Part shown: piece after piece, positions 42,502-51,209 of the stretch
Numbering within the stretch: the stretch's first letter is position 1
Layout: the number at the start of each line of letters is the position of its first letter
From: Pseudomonas oleovorans subsp. oleovorans
GTDB lineage: Bacteria > Pseudomonadota > Gammaproteobacteria > Pseudomonadales > Pseudomonadaceae
DNA: 64,000 nt
Assembly (NCBI RefSeq): GCF_002197815.1
Contig: NZ_NIUB01000026.1
Coordinates: 1-64,000 of the forward strand
Reading direction: 5' to 3'
Notes under the pieces: generated by a model
Told to the model about the DNA's origin: nothing
Database searches by the model: none
The model's input: the letters and a program-made list of their open reading frames with translations, nothing else
Translations under genes and position numbers: made by a program

Positions 42502-43374
42502 TTACTCGGGAGATGGCGTTTTCAGCATAGGCAGTTGCGCAGCATTCTGTGCTGCCGGCAAGCGAATTTCCACGGCTACCGGCAGGTGATCGGAAATTGG
42601 CTGGCTGAGTACGTCGACACGCCCCAGTTCAAGTTCGGAACTGAGCAGGATATGGTCAAGACAGCGCTGCGGTCGCCAACTCGGGAAGGTCGCCTCAACC
42701 TGCGGCGCGAGCAGGCCAAGATCACGCAGCGGCGAATTTTCCAGCAGGTCGACGGCATGGGTATTCATGTCGCCCATCAGCACCAGATGGCGAAACTCGC
42801 TGACCCGCTCACGGATATAGGCCAGTTGCCGGGTGCGGGTACGAGCGCCCAGGGCCAGGTGCATCATCACCACCCCCAGTGCGTGCTCGCCCTCTCCCAG
42901 CCGCAGGAAGATCGCACCACGCCCAGGCGGACCGGGGAGTGGATGATCTTCCAGCAGGGTAGGCCGCAAGCGGCTTAGCACGCCATTGCTGTGCTGGGCG
43001 AAGCGCCCGAGATTGCGATTGAGCTGTTGATACCAGTAGGGAAAGGCGCCCTGCTGGGCCAGGTACTCGACCTGATTGATGTAGCCCGAGCGCAGGCTGC
43101 CACCATCGACCTCCTGCAACGCCACCAGATCGAAGTCGGCGAGCAGATCACCGATGCGCTGCAGGTTGCCGGCACGCCCGGCATGAGGCAACAGGTGCTG
43201 CCAGCTGCGGGTCAGGTAGTGGTGGTAACGCTGGGTGTTGATGCCGACCTGGACGTTGAAACTGAGCAGACGCAGGAGGCCGTCGGCTGGCCAGTCGGCC
43301 TGCGACGAACAGTGCGGGTTGACCTGTGGATCGCACAGGCCAATCGCACGTGTCTTTCGCCAGCGGCGCAGCAT
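42502..43374 (-). CDS. Endonuclease/exonuclease/phosphatase family protein
   Basis: 290 residues from ATG 43374; a GTG at 43407 would overlap dsbA. The EEP fold is shown by LLSFNVQVGI near the start, LVALQEVDGGS (metal Glu), LVLMGDMNTHA (active Asp-Asn) and the C-terminal ISDHLPVAVEI (catalytic Asp-His). These are Mg-dependent phosphodiesterases acting on nucleic acids or phospholipids; the substrate is unknown. There is no signal peptide. It follows dsbA by 20 bp and precedes dgcH by five, as in P. aeruginosa. Confidence 0.88.
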   Translation of the reverse strand: MLRRWRKTRAIGLCDPQVNPHCSSQADWPADGLLRLLSFNVQVGINTQRYHHYLTRSWQHLLPHAGRAGNLQRIGDLLADFDLVALQEVDGGSLRSGYINQVEYLAQQGAFPYWYQQLNRNLGRFAQHSNGVLSRLRPTLLEDHPLPGPPGRGAIFLRLGEGEHALGVVMMHLALGARTRTRQLAYIRERVSEFRHLVLMGDMNTHAVDLLENSPLRDLGLLAPQVEATFPSWRPQRCLDHILLSSELELGRVDVLSQPISDHLPVAVEIRLPAAQNAAQLPMLKTPSPE

Positions 43375-43393
43375 GCTTCGCGCCTGTGGCCGC

Positions 43394-44020
43394 TTAGAGC
43401 GCGGCACGCTCCTTGGCGATCAGGTAATCAGCGACCTCGAGGGTCTGCTGCGGGCCACCGGCCGAGCCCAGGTCGAAGCGATACTTGCCACCGACGACCA
43501 TCACCGGCACGCCAGTGATCTGATAGGCCATGGCCAGTTTCTTGGCCTTTTCCATCTGGCCTTTGACGGCGAAGGAGTTGAAGGTCTTGAGGAAGGCATC
43601 ACGATCAACGCCCTGGGTGGCGACGAAGTCAGCGAACTCTTCAGCCGAGGCCAGCTTCTTCTTCTCCTGGTGGATGGCGTTAAACACGGCGTCATGCACC
43701 TTGTGCTCGACCTTCATGCTTTCCAGGGTGATGAACGCCTGGCCATGCACGTTCCAGATGCCACCGAACAGCGCCGGCACGCGGACGAAATTGACGTCGT
43801 CCGGCAGCTTCTCGACCCAGGGGTTGAGAGTCGCTTCGAACTGATAGCAGTGCGGGCAGCCGTACCAGAACAGCGCCACCACTTCGACCTTGCCAGGCTT
43901 GGACACCGGCACCGGGCTCTTCAGCTCGACATACTGCTGGCCGGCTACCGGTTCGGCATGGGCACTAAGGCCGAACAGGCCGCTGATCGCCAGAGCGGCG
44001 CCAAAAATCAGGTTACGCAT
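43394..44020 (-). CDS. DsbA, periplasmic thiol:disulfide oxidase
   Basis: 208 residues from ATG 44020 with GAGGAA eight bases upstream. The signal peptide ends at LSAHA (about residue 22). The active site CPHC is Cys55-Cys58 in ALFWYGCPHCYQF; the cis-Pro loop is TGVPVMVV. It introduces disulfides into secreted proteins and is reoxidised by DsbB. A longer upstream frame (to 44113) is not supported, because it would precede the signal peptide with 31 unrelated residues. Confidence 0.96.
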   Translation of the reverse strand: MRNLIFGAALAISGLFGLSAHAEPVAGQQYVELKSPVPVSKPGKVEVVALFWYGCPHCYQFEATLNPWVEKLPDDVNFVRVPALFGGIWNVHGQAFITLESMKVEHKVHDAVFNAIHQEKKKLASAEEFADFVATQGVDRDAFLKTFNSFAVKGQMEKAKKLAMAYQITGVPVMVVGGKYRFDLGSAGGPQQTLEVADYLIAKERAAL

Positions 44021-44141
44021 GGGGGTATTCCTCAACTGGATAAGCGTCGCCCTAAGTGGCGATTTGAGACTATGACTCGCTACCGCTGGGCCGGTTCCGC
44101 CCATTGTAGCCATGGCACATACGAAAAAGGGCGGCCGCAGC

Positions 44142-44301
44142 CTAATGCCAGTCAGTTAAGCCGTTGCACTCGATTTTTGTAGGAGCCGGCTTGCCGGCGA
44201 TCCGCCATAAAAAGCATCGCCAGCAAGCTGGCTCCTACGAAAAGCGCCCCCTCTACTGCAAGTAGGAGGGGATGGTGACGAACTTATCTGATCAGCATTA
44301 G
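44142..44301. mobile_element. 160-bp REP-carrying MITE, copy 2
   Basis: The same element as 27824-27983: identical length and end repeats, with a handful of base differences. Its flanks AAAGGGCGGCCGCAGCC (44126-44142) and GGCCGTGGCCACCCTTT are near-complementary arms of a hairpin ending on the minus strand in UUUUU, i.e. the terminator of the cytochrome operon. No exact target duplication is visible here. Confidence 0.88.
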
Positions 44302-44540
44302 GCCGTGGCCACCCTTTGTCTTACCAACTGCAACAAGCCCTTGGTCTTTTGAGAATTTCGCGAGCTAGAGCCCTGCAAGGAAGAAACAGGAGAGGAACGG
44401 TCGGAGTCGCGGGCGACTGTACTTTTGTACATTCGCATGACTCGCTCCGTTCGCCCCTCCGGATCCGCCCTGAAGGGGTTTAGCCGCAAGCGGCTTCCGA
44501 TCCTGTTTCTGACGCCGCAGGGCCGACGCGCAGCAAATTA
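44302..44540 (-). other. Long 3' region after cytochrome c4
   Basis: 239 bp between the cytochrome c4 stop and the MITE. It contains TAGCCGCAAGCGGCT (44481-44495) and TGTACTTTTGTACA (44418-44431) palindromes and a 63-residue minus frame (44298-44489, SKSTVARDSD type) with Arg/Ser-rich, featureless sequence. I think this is untranslated repeat-like DNA rather than a gene. Confidence 0.4.
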
Positions 44541-45146
44541 TCAGTGCAGACCCTGGATGAAGCTGGACACGGCTTCAATATCCTTGTTGCTCAGCTTGGC
44601 CGCAATGGACCGCATGATCATCGCGTCGCCATCGTTGGTGCGGTTGCCTTCACGGAAATCGGTCAGTTGCTTGGCGGTGTACTGCGCATGCTGACCACCC
44701 AGGTGCGGGTAACCAGCGGCGGCAAGACCGGCACCGTTAGGCGCATGGCAACCAATGCAGGCCGGCATCCCTTCTTCCAGTTTGCCGCCACGGAACAGCG
44801 CCTCACCACGCTCGACCAGCTTGGGATCGGCAGCACCAACGCTCATCTTCTGACTGGCGAAGTAAGCGGCGATGTCAGCCATGTCCTGATCGCTGAGGTT
44901 ATCCAGCATGCCGGTCATCTCGATCACCGGACGGGCACCGGACTTGATGTCGTGCAGCTGCTTGAGCAAGTAACGCTCGCCCTGACCGGCCAGCTTGGGG
45001 AAGTTTGGTGCAGGGCTGTTGCCATCGGCGCCATGGCAGGCAGCACAGACAGCGACTTTGCCCTGACCGGCTTCGGCATCGCCAGCAGCCTGTGCCACGC
45101 CAGTGAGGCCCAGGGTCAACAGCAGACTCACGAGTACTTTGTTCAT
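44541..45146 (-). CDS. Cytochrome c4 (diheme)
   Basis: 201 residues with a signal peptide ending VAQA (residue 20). Two class I cytochrome domains: CAACH (Cys34, Cys37, His38) and CIGCH (Cys130, Cys133, His134), with later Met ligands in the MTGM and MIMRSIA regions. It is a periplasmic, membrane-attached electron carrier that feeds terminal oxidases such as cbb3. It lies 50 bp after cytochrome c5 in the same operon. Confidence 0.96.
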   Translation of the reverse strand: MNKVLVSLLLTLGLTGVAQAAGDAEAGQGKVAVCAACHGADGNSPAPNFPKLAGQGERYLLKQLHDIKSGARPVIEMTGMLDNLSDQDMADIAAYFASQKMSVGAADPKLVERGEALFRGGKLEEGMPACIGCHAPNGAGLAAAGYPHLGGQHAQYTAKQLTDFREGNRTNDGDAMIMRSIAAKLSNKDIEAVSSFIQGLH

Positions 45147-45196
45147 CAGCTAATCCAATTACGGCTAAGAGAGAAAGGGTTATCGAGCGGGCTTAC

Positions 45197-45487
45197 TCAC
45201 TCGGTCATCAGCTTGATGACCGCCTGGTAATCCTCGGCCGAGCAGTCCATGCACAGGCCGCGCGGCGGCATGGCATTCAAACCATTGGTGACACTCTGCA
45301 CCAGTGTATCCATGCCCTTGGCCAGACGCGGCTCCCATGCGGCCTTGTCGCCCTTCTGGGGCGCCGTGGGAATCTGGCCGTTGTGACATACACCACAGGA
45401 ACGGTCATACACAGCTTGCGGATCCTGAGCAGCATAGCCGTTGAACGACAACATCATAACGGCAGCAGCAAGCAGCATTTTCTTCAT
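45197..45487 (-). CDS. Cytochrome c5 (small monoheme)
   Basis: 96 residues from ATG 45487, with GAGG seven bases upstream. The signal peptide ends GYAA (about residue 20). The heme site is CGVCH (Cys31, Cys34, His35), and a CMDC pair (Cys79, Cys82) forms the disulfide typical of the c5 family; the Met ligand is in NAMPPRG. It is a periplasmic electron carrier. It is the first gene of the c5-c4 pair and diverges from engB. Confidence 0.94.
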   Translation of the reverse strand: MKKMLLAAAVMMLSFNGYAAQDPQAVYDRSCGVCHNGQIPTAPQKGDKAAWEPRLAKGMDTLVQSVTNGLNAMPPRGLCMDCSAEDYQAVIKLMTE

Positions 45488-45730
45488 CAGATCAACCTCA
45501 TCAGGGTTGGGAGCGTCCTGCTTTCTATCGAGCAGAGATGTAATCGCTCCCGGCAATTGGGTTCCTGCGGGTGGGACAAAGCGCACACAAAATCTGCGGC
45601 ATTATATACTGGCAATACTGAAACGGAAACGACGCTCCCTGCCGCTCCCTCTGGAGTGCAGCAGGTGCGCGGAAATGTCGCAAGCCCTCGAACCACTGAA
45701 CAGGAATCGAGGCATCCACCGGATACCCCC

Positions 45731-46372
45731 ATGCTCCCGAAAAATCCCATCATCGGTCTGTGCCAGCAGGCCAGCTTCCTCATCAGTGCCGCCAAGGTCG
45801 ACCAGTGCCCCGAGGACAGCGGCCTGGAGGTGGCATTCGCCGGCCGCTCCAACGCTGGCAAGTCGAGCGCGCTCAACACCCTTACCCACGCCAGCCTGGC
45901 GCGCACCTCGAAAACACCGGGACGTACGCAGTTGCTCAACTTCTTCCGCCTGGACGACGAGCGTCGCCTGGTCGACCTGCCCGGTTACGGTTATGCCAAG
46001 GTACCGATCCCGCTCAAACAGCACTGGCAGAAACATCTGGAAGCGTATCTGGGCAGCCGCGAGAGTTTGAGCGGTCTGGTGTTGATGATGGATATCCGCC
46101 ATCCGCTGACCGAGTTCGACTGTATGATGCTGGACTGGTCGGTAGCCAGTGGCATGCCGCTGCATATCCTGCTGACCAAGGCCGACAAACTGGCTTTCGG
46201 CGCAGCGAAGACCACTTTGCTTAAGGTGCGCCAGGAAATTCACAAGCAGTGGGGCGAGGGCATCAGCATCCAGTTGTTCTCGGCGCCTAAGCGTATGGGC
46301 GTGGAAGAAGCGCAGATGGTACTGGCCGGTTGGTTGGATCTATTGCCGCAAGAGGATGAGGAACAGGAGTAG
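45731..46372 (+). CDS. EngB/YsxC ribosome-assembly GTPase
   Basis: 213 residues from ATG 45731. GTPase motifs: G1 GRSNAGKSS (38-46), G2 around TPGRTQLLNF, G3 DLPGYGYA, G4 LLTKADKL and G5 FSAPKR. EngB is essential and helps mature the 50S subunit. In enterobacteria the orthologue yihA is separated from polA by the Spot 42 gene; here the same gap holds ErsA. Confidence 0.96.
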   Translation: MLPKNPIIGLCQQASFLISAAKVDQCPEDSGLEVAFAGRSNAGKSSALNTLTHASLARTSKTPGRTQLLNFFRLDDERRLVDLPGYGYAKVPIPLKQHWQKHLEAYLGSRESLSGLVLMMDIRHPLTEFDCMMLDWSVASGMPLHILLTKADKLAFGAAKTTLLKVRQEIHKQWGEGISIQLFSAPKRMGVEEAQMVLAGWLDLLPQEDEEQE

Positions 46373-46400
46373 GGTGCGACGCACACCCGGCATGCACGGT

Positions 46401-46520
46401 CTGCTCCCTCTCCCATTTATGGGAGAGGGCTGGGGAGAGGGTGGTTCAGGCGACGCTCGGCATCGCCGGATAAACCCTCTCCCGCCCTTCGGGCACCCTC
46501 TCCCATAAATGGGAGAGGGT
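46401..46520. repeat. BIME repeat between engB and ersA
   Basis: CTCTCCCATTTATGGGAGAG, GCTGGGGAGAGGGTGG, CCCTCTCCCGCCCTTCGGGC and CTCTCCCATAAATGGGAGAG form facing palindromes of the same family as 33749-33973. Confidence 0.88.
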
Positions 46521-46528
46521 CATCAGAA

Positions 46529-46552
46529 TGCCGCTAGCGGCAGCTTTTTTTT
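46529..46552 (+). terminator. Terminator after engB
   Basis: The palindrome TGCCGCTAGCGGCA (46529-46542) is followed by GC and eight T residues (46545-46552). The plus-strand U-run fits termination of engB. Confidence 0.75.
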
Positions 46553-46556
46553 GGGC

Positions 46557-46686
46557 AAAAAAAACCCCGAGCTTCGTATGGGGAGGGAGAAGTTCGGGGT
46601 TCAAGGTCTGAACCGCTAGGGCGGGGTTCAGATGTCTGCCAACACTTAACACAACAAAGGAGCATTGAAGGGCTTAACGGCCATTC
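46557..46686 (-). ncRNA. Small RNA ErsA (Spot 42-position sRNA)
   Basis: A transcript of about 130 nt is predicted on the minus strand between engB and polA, the conserved position of ErsA in pseudomonads. The internal hairpin CTGAACC/GGTTCAG lies at 46608-46631. The 3' end is a strong terminator, CCCCGAACTTC/GAAGCTCGGGG with loop TCCCTCCCCATAC, followed by eight U residues (46564-46557). The pyrimidine-rich loop could pair with Shine-Dalgarno regions. ErsA is an Hfq-dependent envelope-stress sRNA acting on algC and other mRNAs. The 5' end is estimated from the promoter. Confidence 0.85.
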
Positions 46687-46691
46687 ATGAA

Positions 46692-46720
46692 CTCTGACCG
46701 GGTGGGTTTACAGAAAGTTC
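46692..46720 (-). promoter_or_regulatory. AlgU (sigma-22/RpoE-type) promoter of ersA
   Basis: On the minus strand GAACTT (46720-46715), a 17-base spacer, and TCAGAG (46697-46692) fit the AlgU consensus GAACTT-N16/17-TCTGA. Transcription would start near 46686. Confidence 0.8.
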
Positions 46721-46818
46721 ATCGCCGCCTTAAAACCATTTGCAATAAGAAAGCGCCTTTTGATTCCCTGAAACCCAAAAGCTAAAGCGGCCGCGGCTTT
46801 ACGCCGCGGCGACGGGGC

Positions 46819-49614
46819 TTAATGCGCTTCGTCCCAGTTGGCGCCGACACCGACTTCCACCAACAGCGGTACGTCCAAGTCGGCGGCACCACTCATCAGG
46901 CTCTTGAGTTTGGCGCTGACCTCGTCGATCAGTTCCTCACGCACTTCCAGTACCAGTTCGTCGTGCACCTGCAGGATGATGCGGGCGTCGATGCCGCTGT
47001 CCTGCAGCCAACCATCCACGGCGATCATGGCGCGCTTGATGATGTCCGCCGCCGTGCCCTGCATCGGTGCGTTGATCGCCGCGCGCTCGGCGCCCTTGCG
47101 CATGGCCTGGTTCTGCGCGTGGATTTCCGGCAGGTACAGGCGCCGGCCGTAGACCGTCTCCACATAGCCCTGCTCGGCAGCCTGCGCGCGGGTGCTTTCC
47201 ATGTAGGTCAGCACCCCCGGGTAACGGGCGAAGTAGCGGTCGATGTAGGCCTGCGCCTCCTTGCGTTCGACATCGATCTGCTTGGCCAGGCCGAAGGCGC
47301 TCATGCCGTAGATCAGGCCGAAGTTGATGGCCTTGGCCTTGCGCCGCTGGTCGCTGCTCACCTCTTCCAGTGCCACACCAAACACCTCGGCAGCAGTGGC
47401 CCTGTGCACGTCCAGGTCATGGTGGAAGGCATCGAGCAGACCTTTGTCCTTGGCCAGATGAGCCATGATGCGCAGCTCGATCTGCGAGTAGTCCGCCGCC
47501 ATCAGCTTGTAGCCCTTGGGCGCCACGAAAGCCTGGCGGATGCGCCGGCCTTCGGCGGTGCGGATCGGGATGTTCTGCAGGTTCGGGTCGCTCGACGACA
47601 GGCGGCCAGTAGCGGCGACCGCCTGGTGATAGCTGGTATGGATACGCCCCGTGCGCGGGTTGATCTGCTCCGGCAACTTGTCGGTGTAGGTGCTCTTGAG
47701 CTTGCTCAAGCTGCGGTACTGCATCAGCACCTTGGGCAGCTCGAAATCTTGCTCGGCCAGTTCCGCCAGTACCGCTTCGGCGGTGGAGGGCTGGCCCTTG
47801 GCAGTCTTGCTGATCACCGGGTAGCCGAGTTTTTCGTAGAGGATCACGCCGAGTTGCTTGGGTGAGGCCAGATTGAATTCCTCACCGGCGATCTCGAACG
47901 CCTTGCGCTCCAGCTCCACCAGTTTTTCGCCCAGCTCGACACTTTGCTCGCCAAGCAGCTTGGCGTCGACCAGTGCGCCGTTGCGCTCGATACGCGCCAG
48001 CACCGGCACCAGCGGGATCTCGATTTCGCGCAGCACCTTGGCCAAGGAGGGCACGGCTTCAAGTCGGCGCCACAGCTCCTGATGCAGACGCAAGGTCACG
48101 TCGGCATCTTCGGCGGCGTAGGGGCCGGCCTGCTCCAGAGCGATCTGGTCGAAGGTCAGTTGCTTGGCGCCCTTGCCGGCGATATCCTCGAAACGAATGG
48201 TGCTGTGGTTCAGGTACTTCAGCGCCAGGCTGTCCATGTCGTGGCGGGTGGCGGTGGAGTCCAGCACATAGGATTCGAGCATGGTGTCAAAGGCCACACC
48301 CTGCACCATAATCGGTGTGCTGGCATTGGCCAGGACGTTGATGTCGTACTTGGCGTGCTGGCCGACCTTGGCCTTGGCCGGATCCTCGAGAATCGGCTTA
48401 AGCGCCTTGAGCACCGCATCGCGGTCGAGCTGCAGCGGCACGCCCATGTAGGAGTGCGCCAGCGGGATATAGGCCGCTTCACCGGCCTTGACCGCGAAGG
48501 ACAGGCCGACCAGTTGCGCCTGCTGGGCGTCGATGCTGGTGGTCTCACTGTCGAAGGCGATCAGCTCTGCCTGCTCCAGTTTCTTCAGCCAGGCATCGAA
48601 CTGCGCCTGTTCCAGCACAAGCTGGTAATCACCGGTGCTTGCCGGTGCGGGTTCAGCGGCCTCTTCGGCGGCTGCGTCAGTCGGTTCGGCGAACAGATCT
48701 TCAGCCGGCGCAGCAGTCTTGGCCGCCAGTGACTTGTTCTGCCGCAGCAGGTCGTCCAGCCAGTTCTTGAATTCCAGTTCGCCGTAAAGCTCCACCAGCG
48801 CGGCCTGATCCGGCTCGCCGGGATGCAGCGAGTCGATCTCGATATTCAGCGGCACGTCGGTCTTGATGGTCGCCAGTTGATACGACAGGTAGGCCATCTC
48901 GCGGTGTTCTTCGAGCTTGGCCGGCAGGTTCTTAGCGCCGCGGATCGGCAGCTCAGGGACCTTGTCGAGGTTGGCGTAGAGCATATCGAGACCGCCGCCA
49001 ATGCCGACCAGCAGACCGAGGGCGGTCTTCTCGCCGACGCCGGGCACGCCGGGGATGTTGTCGACCTTGTCGCCCATCAGGGCCAGATAGTCGATGATCA
49101 GCTCAGGGCCGACACCGAATTTCTCTTTCACGCCACCTTCGTCATAGACGCTTCCGGTCATGGTGTTGACCAGCGTAACGTGCGGGCAGACCAGCTGCGC
49201 CATGTCCTTGTCGCCGGTGGAGATCACCACGTCGCGCTTTTCCCCCGCCGCCTGGCGCGCCAGGGTGCCGATCACGTCGTCAGCTTCAACGCCTTCGACG
49301 CACAGCAGCGGCAACCCCAGGGCGCGCACGCTGGCATGCAGCGGCTCGACCTGGACGCGCAACTCGTCCGGCATGGACGGGCGATTGGCCTTGTACTCGG
49401 CGAACAGCTCGTCGCGAAAGGTGCCGCCCTTGGCGTCGAAGACCACGGCGAAGGGGCTGTTCGGGTACTGCTTGCGCAGGCTCCTGAGCATGTTCAGCAC
49501 GCCTTTTACCGCTCCGGTGGGCATGCCCTTGGAAGTGGTCAGCGGCGGCAGGGCGTGGAAGGCGCGGTACAGGTACGAGGAACCGTCGACCAGAACGAGG
49601 GGGGCTTGGCTCAT
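46819..49614 (-). CDS. DNA polymerase I (PolA)
   Basis: 931 residues from ATG 49614. The 5'-nuclease domain (about 1-290; VDGSSYLYRAFHALPPLT, GDKDMAQLV, LALMGDKVDNIPGVPGVGEKTA), the 3'-5' exonuclease domain (about 330-520; IAFDSETTSIDAQQAQLVG keeps the Asp-Glu pair, so proofreading should be active) and the polymerase domain (about 550-931; DYSQIELRIMAHL, AKAINFGLIYGMSAFGL, LQVHDELVLEV) are all present. It fills gaps and removes RNA primers. The frame extends open to 50004, but that part is antisense to the next genes and is not PolA. Confidence 0.97.
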   Translation of the reverse strand: MSQAPLVLVDGSSYLYRAFHALPPLTTSKGMPTGAVKGVLNMLRSLRKQYPNSPFAVVFDAKGGTFRDELFAEYKANRPSMPDELRVQVEPLHASVRALGLPLLCVEGVEADDVIGTLARQAAGEKRDVVISTGDKDMAQLVCPHVTLVNTMTGSVYDEGGVKEKFGVGPELIIDYLALMGDKVDNIPGVPGVGEKTALGLLVGIGGGLDMLYANLDKVPELPIRGAKNLPAKLEEHREMAYLSYQLATIKTDVPLNIEIDSLHPGEPDQAALVELYGELEFKNWLDDLLRQNKSLAAKTAAPAEDLFAEPTDAAAEEAAEPAPASTGDYQLVLEQAQFDAWLKKLEQAELIAFDSETTSIDAQQAQLVGLSFAVKAGEAAYIPLAHSYMGVPLQLDRDAVLKALKPILEDPAKAKVGQHAKYDINVLANASTPIMVQGVAFDTMLESYVLDSTATRHDMDSLALKYLNHSTIRFEDIAGKGAKQLTFDQIALEQAGPYAAEDADVTLRLHQELWRRLEAVPSLAKVLREIEIPLVPVLARIERNGALVDAKLLGEQSVELGEKLVELERKAFEIAGEEFNLASPKQLGVILYEKLGYPVISKTAKGQPSTAEAVLAELAEQDFELPKVLMQYRSLSKLKSTYTDKLPEQINPRTGRIHTSYHQAVAATGRLSSSDPNLQNIPIRTAEGRRIRQAFVAPKGYKLMAADYSQIELRIMAHLAKDKGLLDAFHHDLDVHRATAAEVFGVALEEVSSDQRRKAKAINFGLIYGMSAFGLAKQIDVERKEAQAYIDRYFARYPGVLTYMESTRAQAAEQGYVETVYGRRLYLPEIHAQNQAMRKGAERAAINAPMQGTAADIIKRAMIAVDGWLQDSGIDARIILQVHDELVLEVREELIDEVSAKLKSLMSGAADLDVPLLVEVGVGANWDEAH

Positions 49615-49689
49615 GCGCGGGATCAACCTTTTCGGCGGGCGCAGCGGTAGAATGGCTGCATCGGTGAAAAACAAAGGAGCAAGATTATC

Positions 49690-49974
49690 ATGGGTACGCT
49701 TAATCGCCTGTTGCTGGTCGGCCTTATGGCCTGTCTTCCGCTTGCCGCTCACGCCGAAGATCCGGTTTCCGCCGATCCCGACGTGACCATTCGCCAGGAT
49801 GGCGACCGCACCATTCAGGAATACCGGGTCAATGGCTTCCTCTACGCCATCAAGGTGATCCCGAAGAACGGTAAACCCTACTTTCTCGTTCGCGCCGATG
49901 GCAGCGACGGCAACTTCGTACGTTCGGACGATCCGGACATGCTGATCCCGTCCTGGGAAATCTTTAGCTGGTAA
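49690..49974 (+). CDS. DUF2782 secreted small protein
   Basis: 94 residues, AAGGAG nine bases upstream of ATG 49690. The signal peptide ends AAHA (about residue 22). The rest matches the DUF2782 family (TIRQDGDRTIQEYRVNGFLYAIKVIPKNG, ending PSWEIFSW), which is regularly encoded between polA and thrB in pseudomonads. Its function is unknown. It precedes thrB by 16 bp, so they share an operon. Confidence 0.92.
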   Translation: MGTLNRLLLVGLMACLPLAAHAEDPVSADPDVTIRQDGDRTIQEYRVNGFLYAIKVIPKNGKPYFLVRADGSDGNFVRSDDPDMLIPSWEIFSW

Positions 49975-49990
49975 GTCATTAAGGTCTGAT

Positions 49991-50941
49991 ATGTCGGTAT
50001 TCACCCCCCTGGAGCGTCATGAGCTCGAAGTCTTCCTGGCGCCCTATGGGCTTGGTCGGTTGCGCGATTTCCAGGGCATTGCTGCGGGCAGCGAAAACAG
50101 CAATTTCTTCGTCAGCCTGGAGCAGGGTGAGTACGTTCTGACCCTGGTCGAACGCGGCCCAGTGGCCGACCTGCCGTTCTTCATCGAGCTGCTCGACGTA
50201 CTGCACGATGCCGGCCTGCCGGTGCCCTATGCCCTGCGCACGCAGGATGGCGAGGCGCTGCGCCGCCTGGCGGAGAAACCGGCGCTGCTGCAGCCCCGGC
50301 TGTCCGGCAAACATGTGCGCGAGGCCAACGCGCATCACTGTCAGGAAGTGGGTAGCCTGCTGGCCCGCATCCACCTGGCGACTCGCGAACAGCCGGTGGA
50401 ACGTCGCAGCGACCGCGGCCTGGACTGGATGCTCGCCGAAGGCCCGAGTCAGGCGCTGAAGCTTGATGAACAGGCGTTACCGCTACTGCGTGATGCGCTG
50501 GCCGAGATCGCCGAGCTGAAACCGCGCATCCTCGCCCTGCCGCGTGCCAACCTGCATGCCGACCTGTTCCGCGACAACGTGCTGTTCGACGGCAACCACC
50601 TGGCCGGGGTGATCGACTTCTACAACGCCTGCTCCGGGCCGATGCTCTACGACCTGGCCATCACCCTCAATGACTGGTGCTCGCACGAAGACGGCAGCCT
50701 CGATGGCGCTCGTGCCCGCGCGCTGCTCGGCGCTTATGCGGCGCTGCGGCCCTTCAGCGCTGCCGAGGCCCAGCTGTGGCCGACCATGCTGCGCGTGGCT
50801 TGCGTGCGTTTCTGGCTGTCGCGCCTGATCGCCGCCGAGTCGTTCGCCGGGCAGGAAGTGCTGATTCATGATCCGGGCGAATTCCAGCGGCGCCTGGCAC
50901 AACGTCAGCAGATCAACCTGCCACTGCCGTTCGCGCTGTAG
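49991..50941 (+). CDS. Homoserine kinase (ThrB, APH-fold type)
   Basis: 316 residues of the aminoglycoside-phosphotransferase fold, not the GHMP-type ThrB of E. coli. Key parts: GSENSNFFVSLEQGEYVLTL (ATP-binding strands), catalytic loop LHADLFRDNVLF (about 186-197, His-Ala-Asp and Asn) and metal loop GVIDFYNACSGP. It phosphorylates homoserine in threonine synthesis. The neighbours polA and DUF2782 match PA5493-PA5495. Confidence 0.94.
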   Translation: MSVFTPLERHELEVFLAPYGLGRLRDFQGIAAGSENSNFFVSLEQGEYVLTLVERGPVADLPFFIELLDVLHDAGLPVPYALRTQDGEALRRLAEKPALLQPRLSGKHVREANAHHCQEVGSLLARIHLATREQPVERRSDRGLDWMLAEGPSQALKLDEQALPLLRDALAEIAELKPRILALPRANLHADLFRDNVLFDGNHLAGVIDFYNACSGPMLYDLAITLNDWCSHEDGSLDGARARALLGAYAALRPFSAAEAQLWPTMLRVACVRFWLSRLIAAESFAGQEVLIHDPGEFQRRLAQRQQINLPLPFAL

Positions 50942-51050
50942 GGTCTGTTGCCGTTTCGTGGGCGGGTTGACCACCTGTCACGCCGTTTGAGACGCCCGCT
51001 GTGCCTGCAGCGGCGTCACCCACCGTCGGCGCAACGCCATCCATCGCCTG

Positions 51051-51116
51051 GTGGGTTACGCGGCGCGCCAAGTACAGCTGCGTATACGCGTCCGAGGCAT
51101 TGCGCCGCTAACCCAC
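51051..51116. repeat. Long-armed inverted repeat after thrB
   Basis: GTGGGTTACGCGGCGC (51051-51066) and GCGCCGCTAACCCAC (51102-51116) face each other, a dispersed repeat type of pseudomonads; a CCAGGATGAAATCCGGG piece follows at 51137-51153. The whole 50942-51209 gap contains no gene. Confidence 0.75.
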
Positions 51117-51209
51117 CCTACGCGCCGGCGTCCGTAGCCAGGATGAAATCCGGGAAATGCTGTGCCATGCAACCTGGGTGATGGTGGTGCGTAGGCGCCC
51201 CCCAGCGGA

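Noticed and set aside
44298..44489. 63-residue minus frame after cytochrome c4
   Set aside because: Arg/Ser-rich, no ribosome site, overlaps palindromes and the MITE edge; more likely untranslated repeat DNA.
49615..50004. N-terminal extension of PolA by 130 residues
   Set aside because: Antisense to the DUF2782 gene and the thrB start; PolA family length and the SQAPLVLVDGSSYLYRAFH start place the ATG at 49614.
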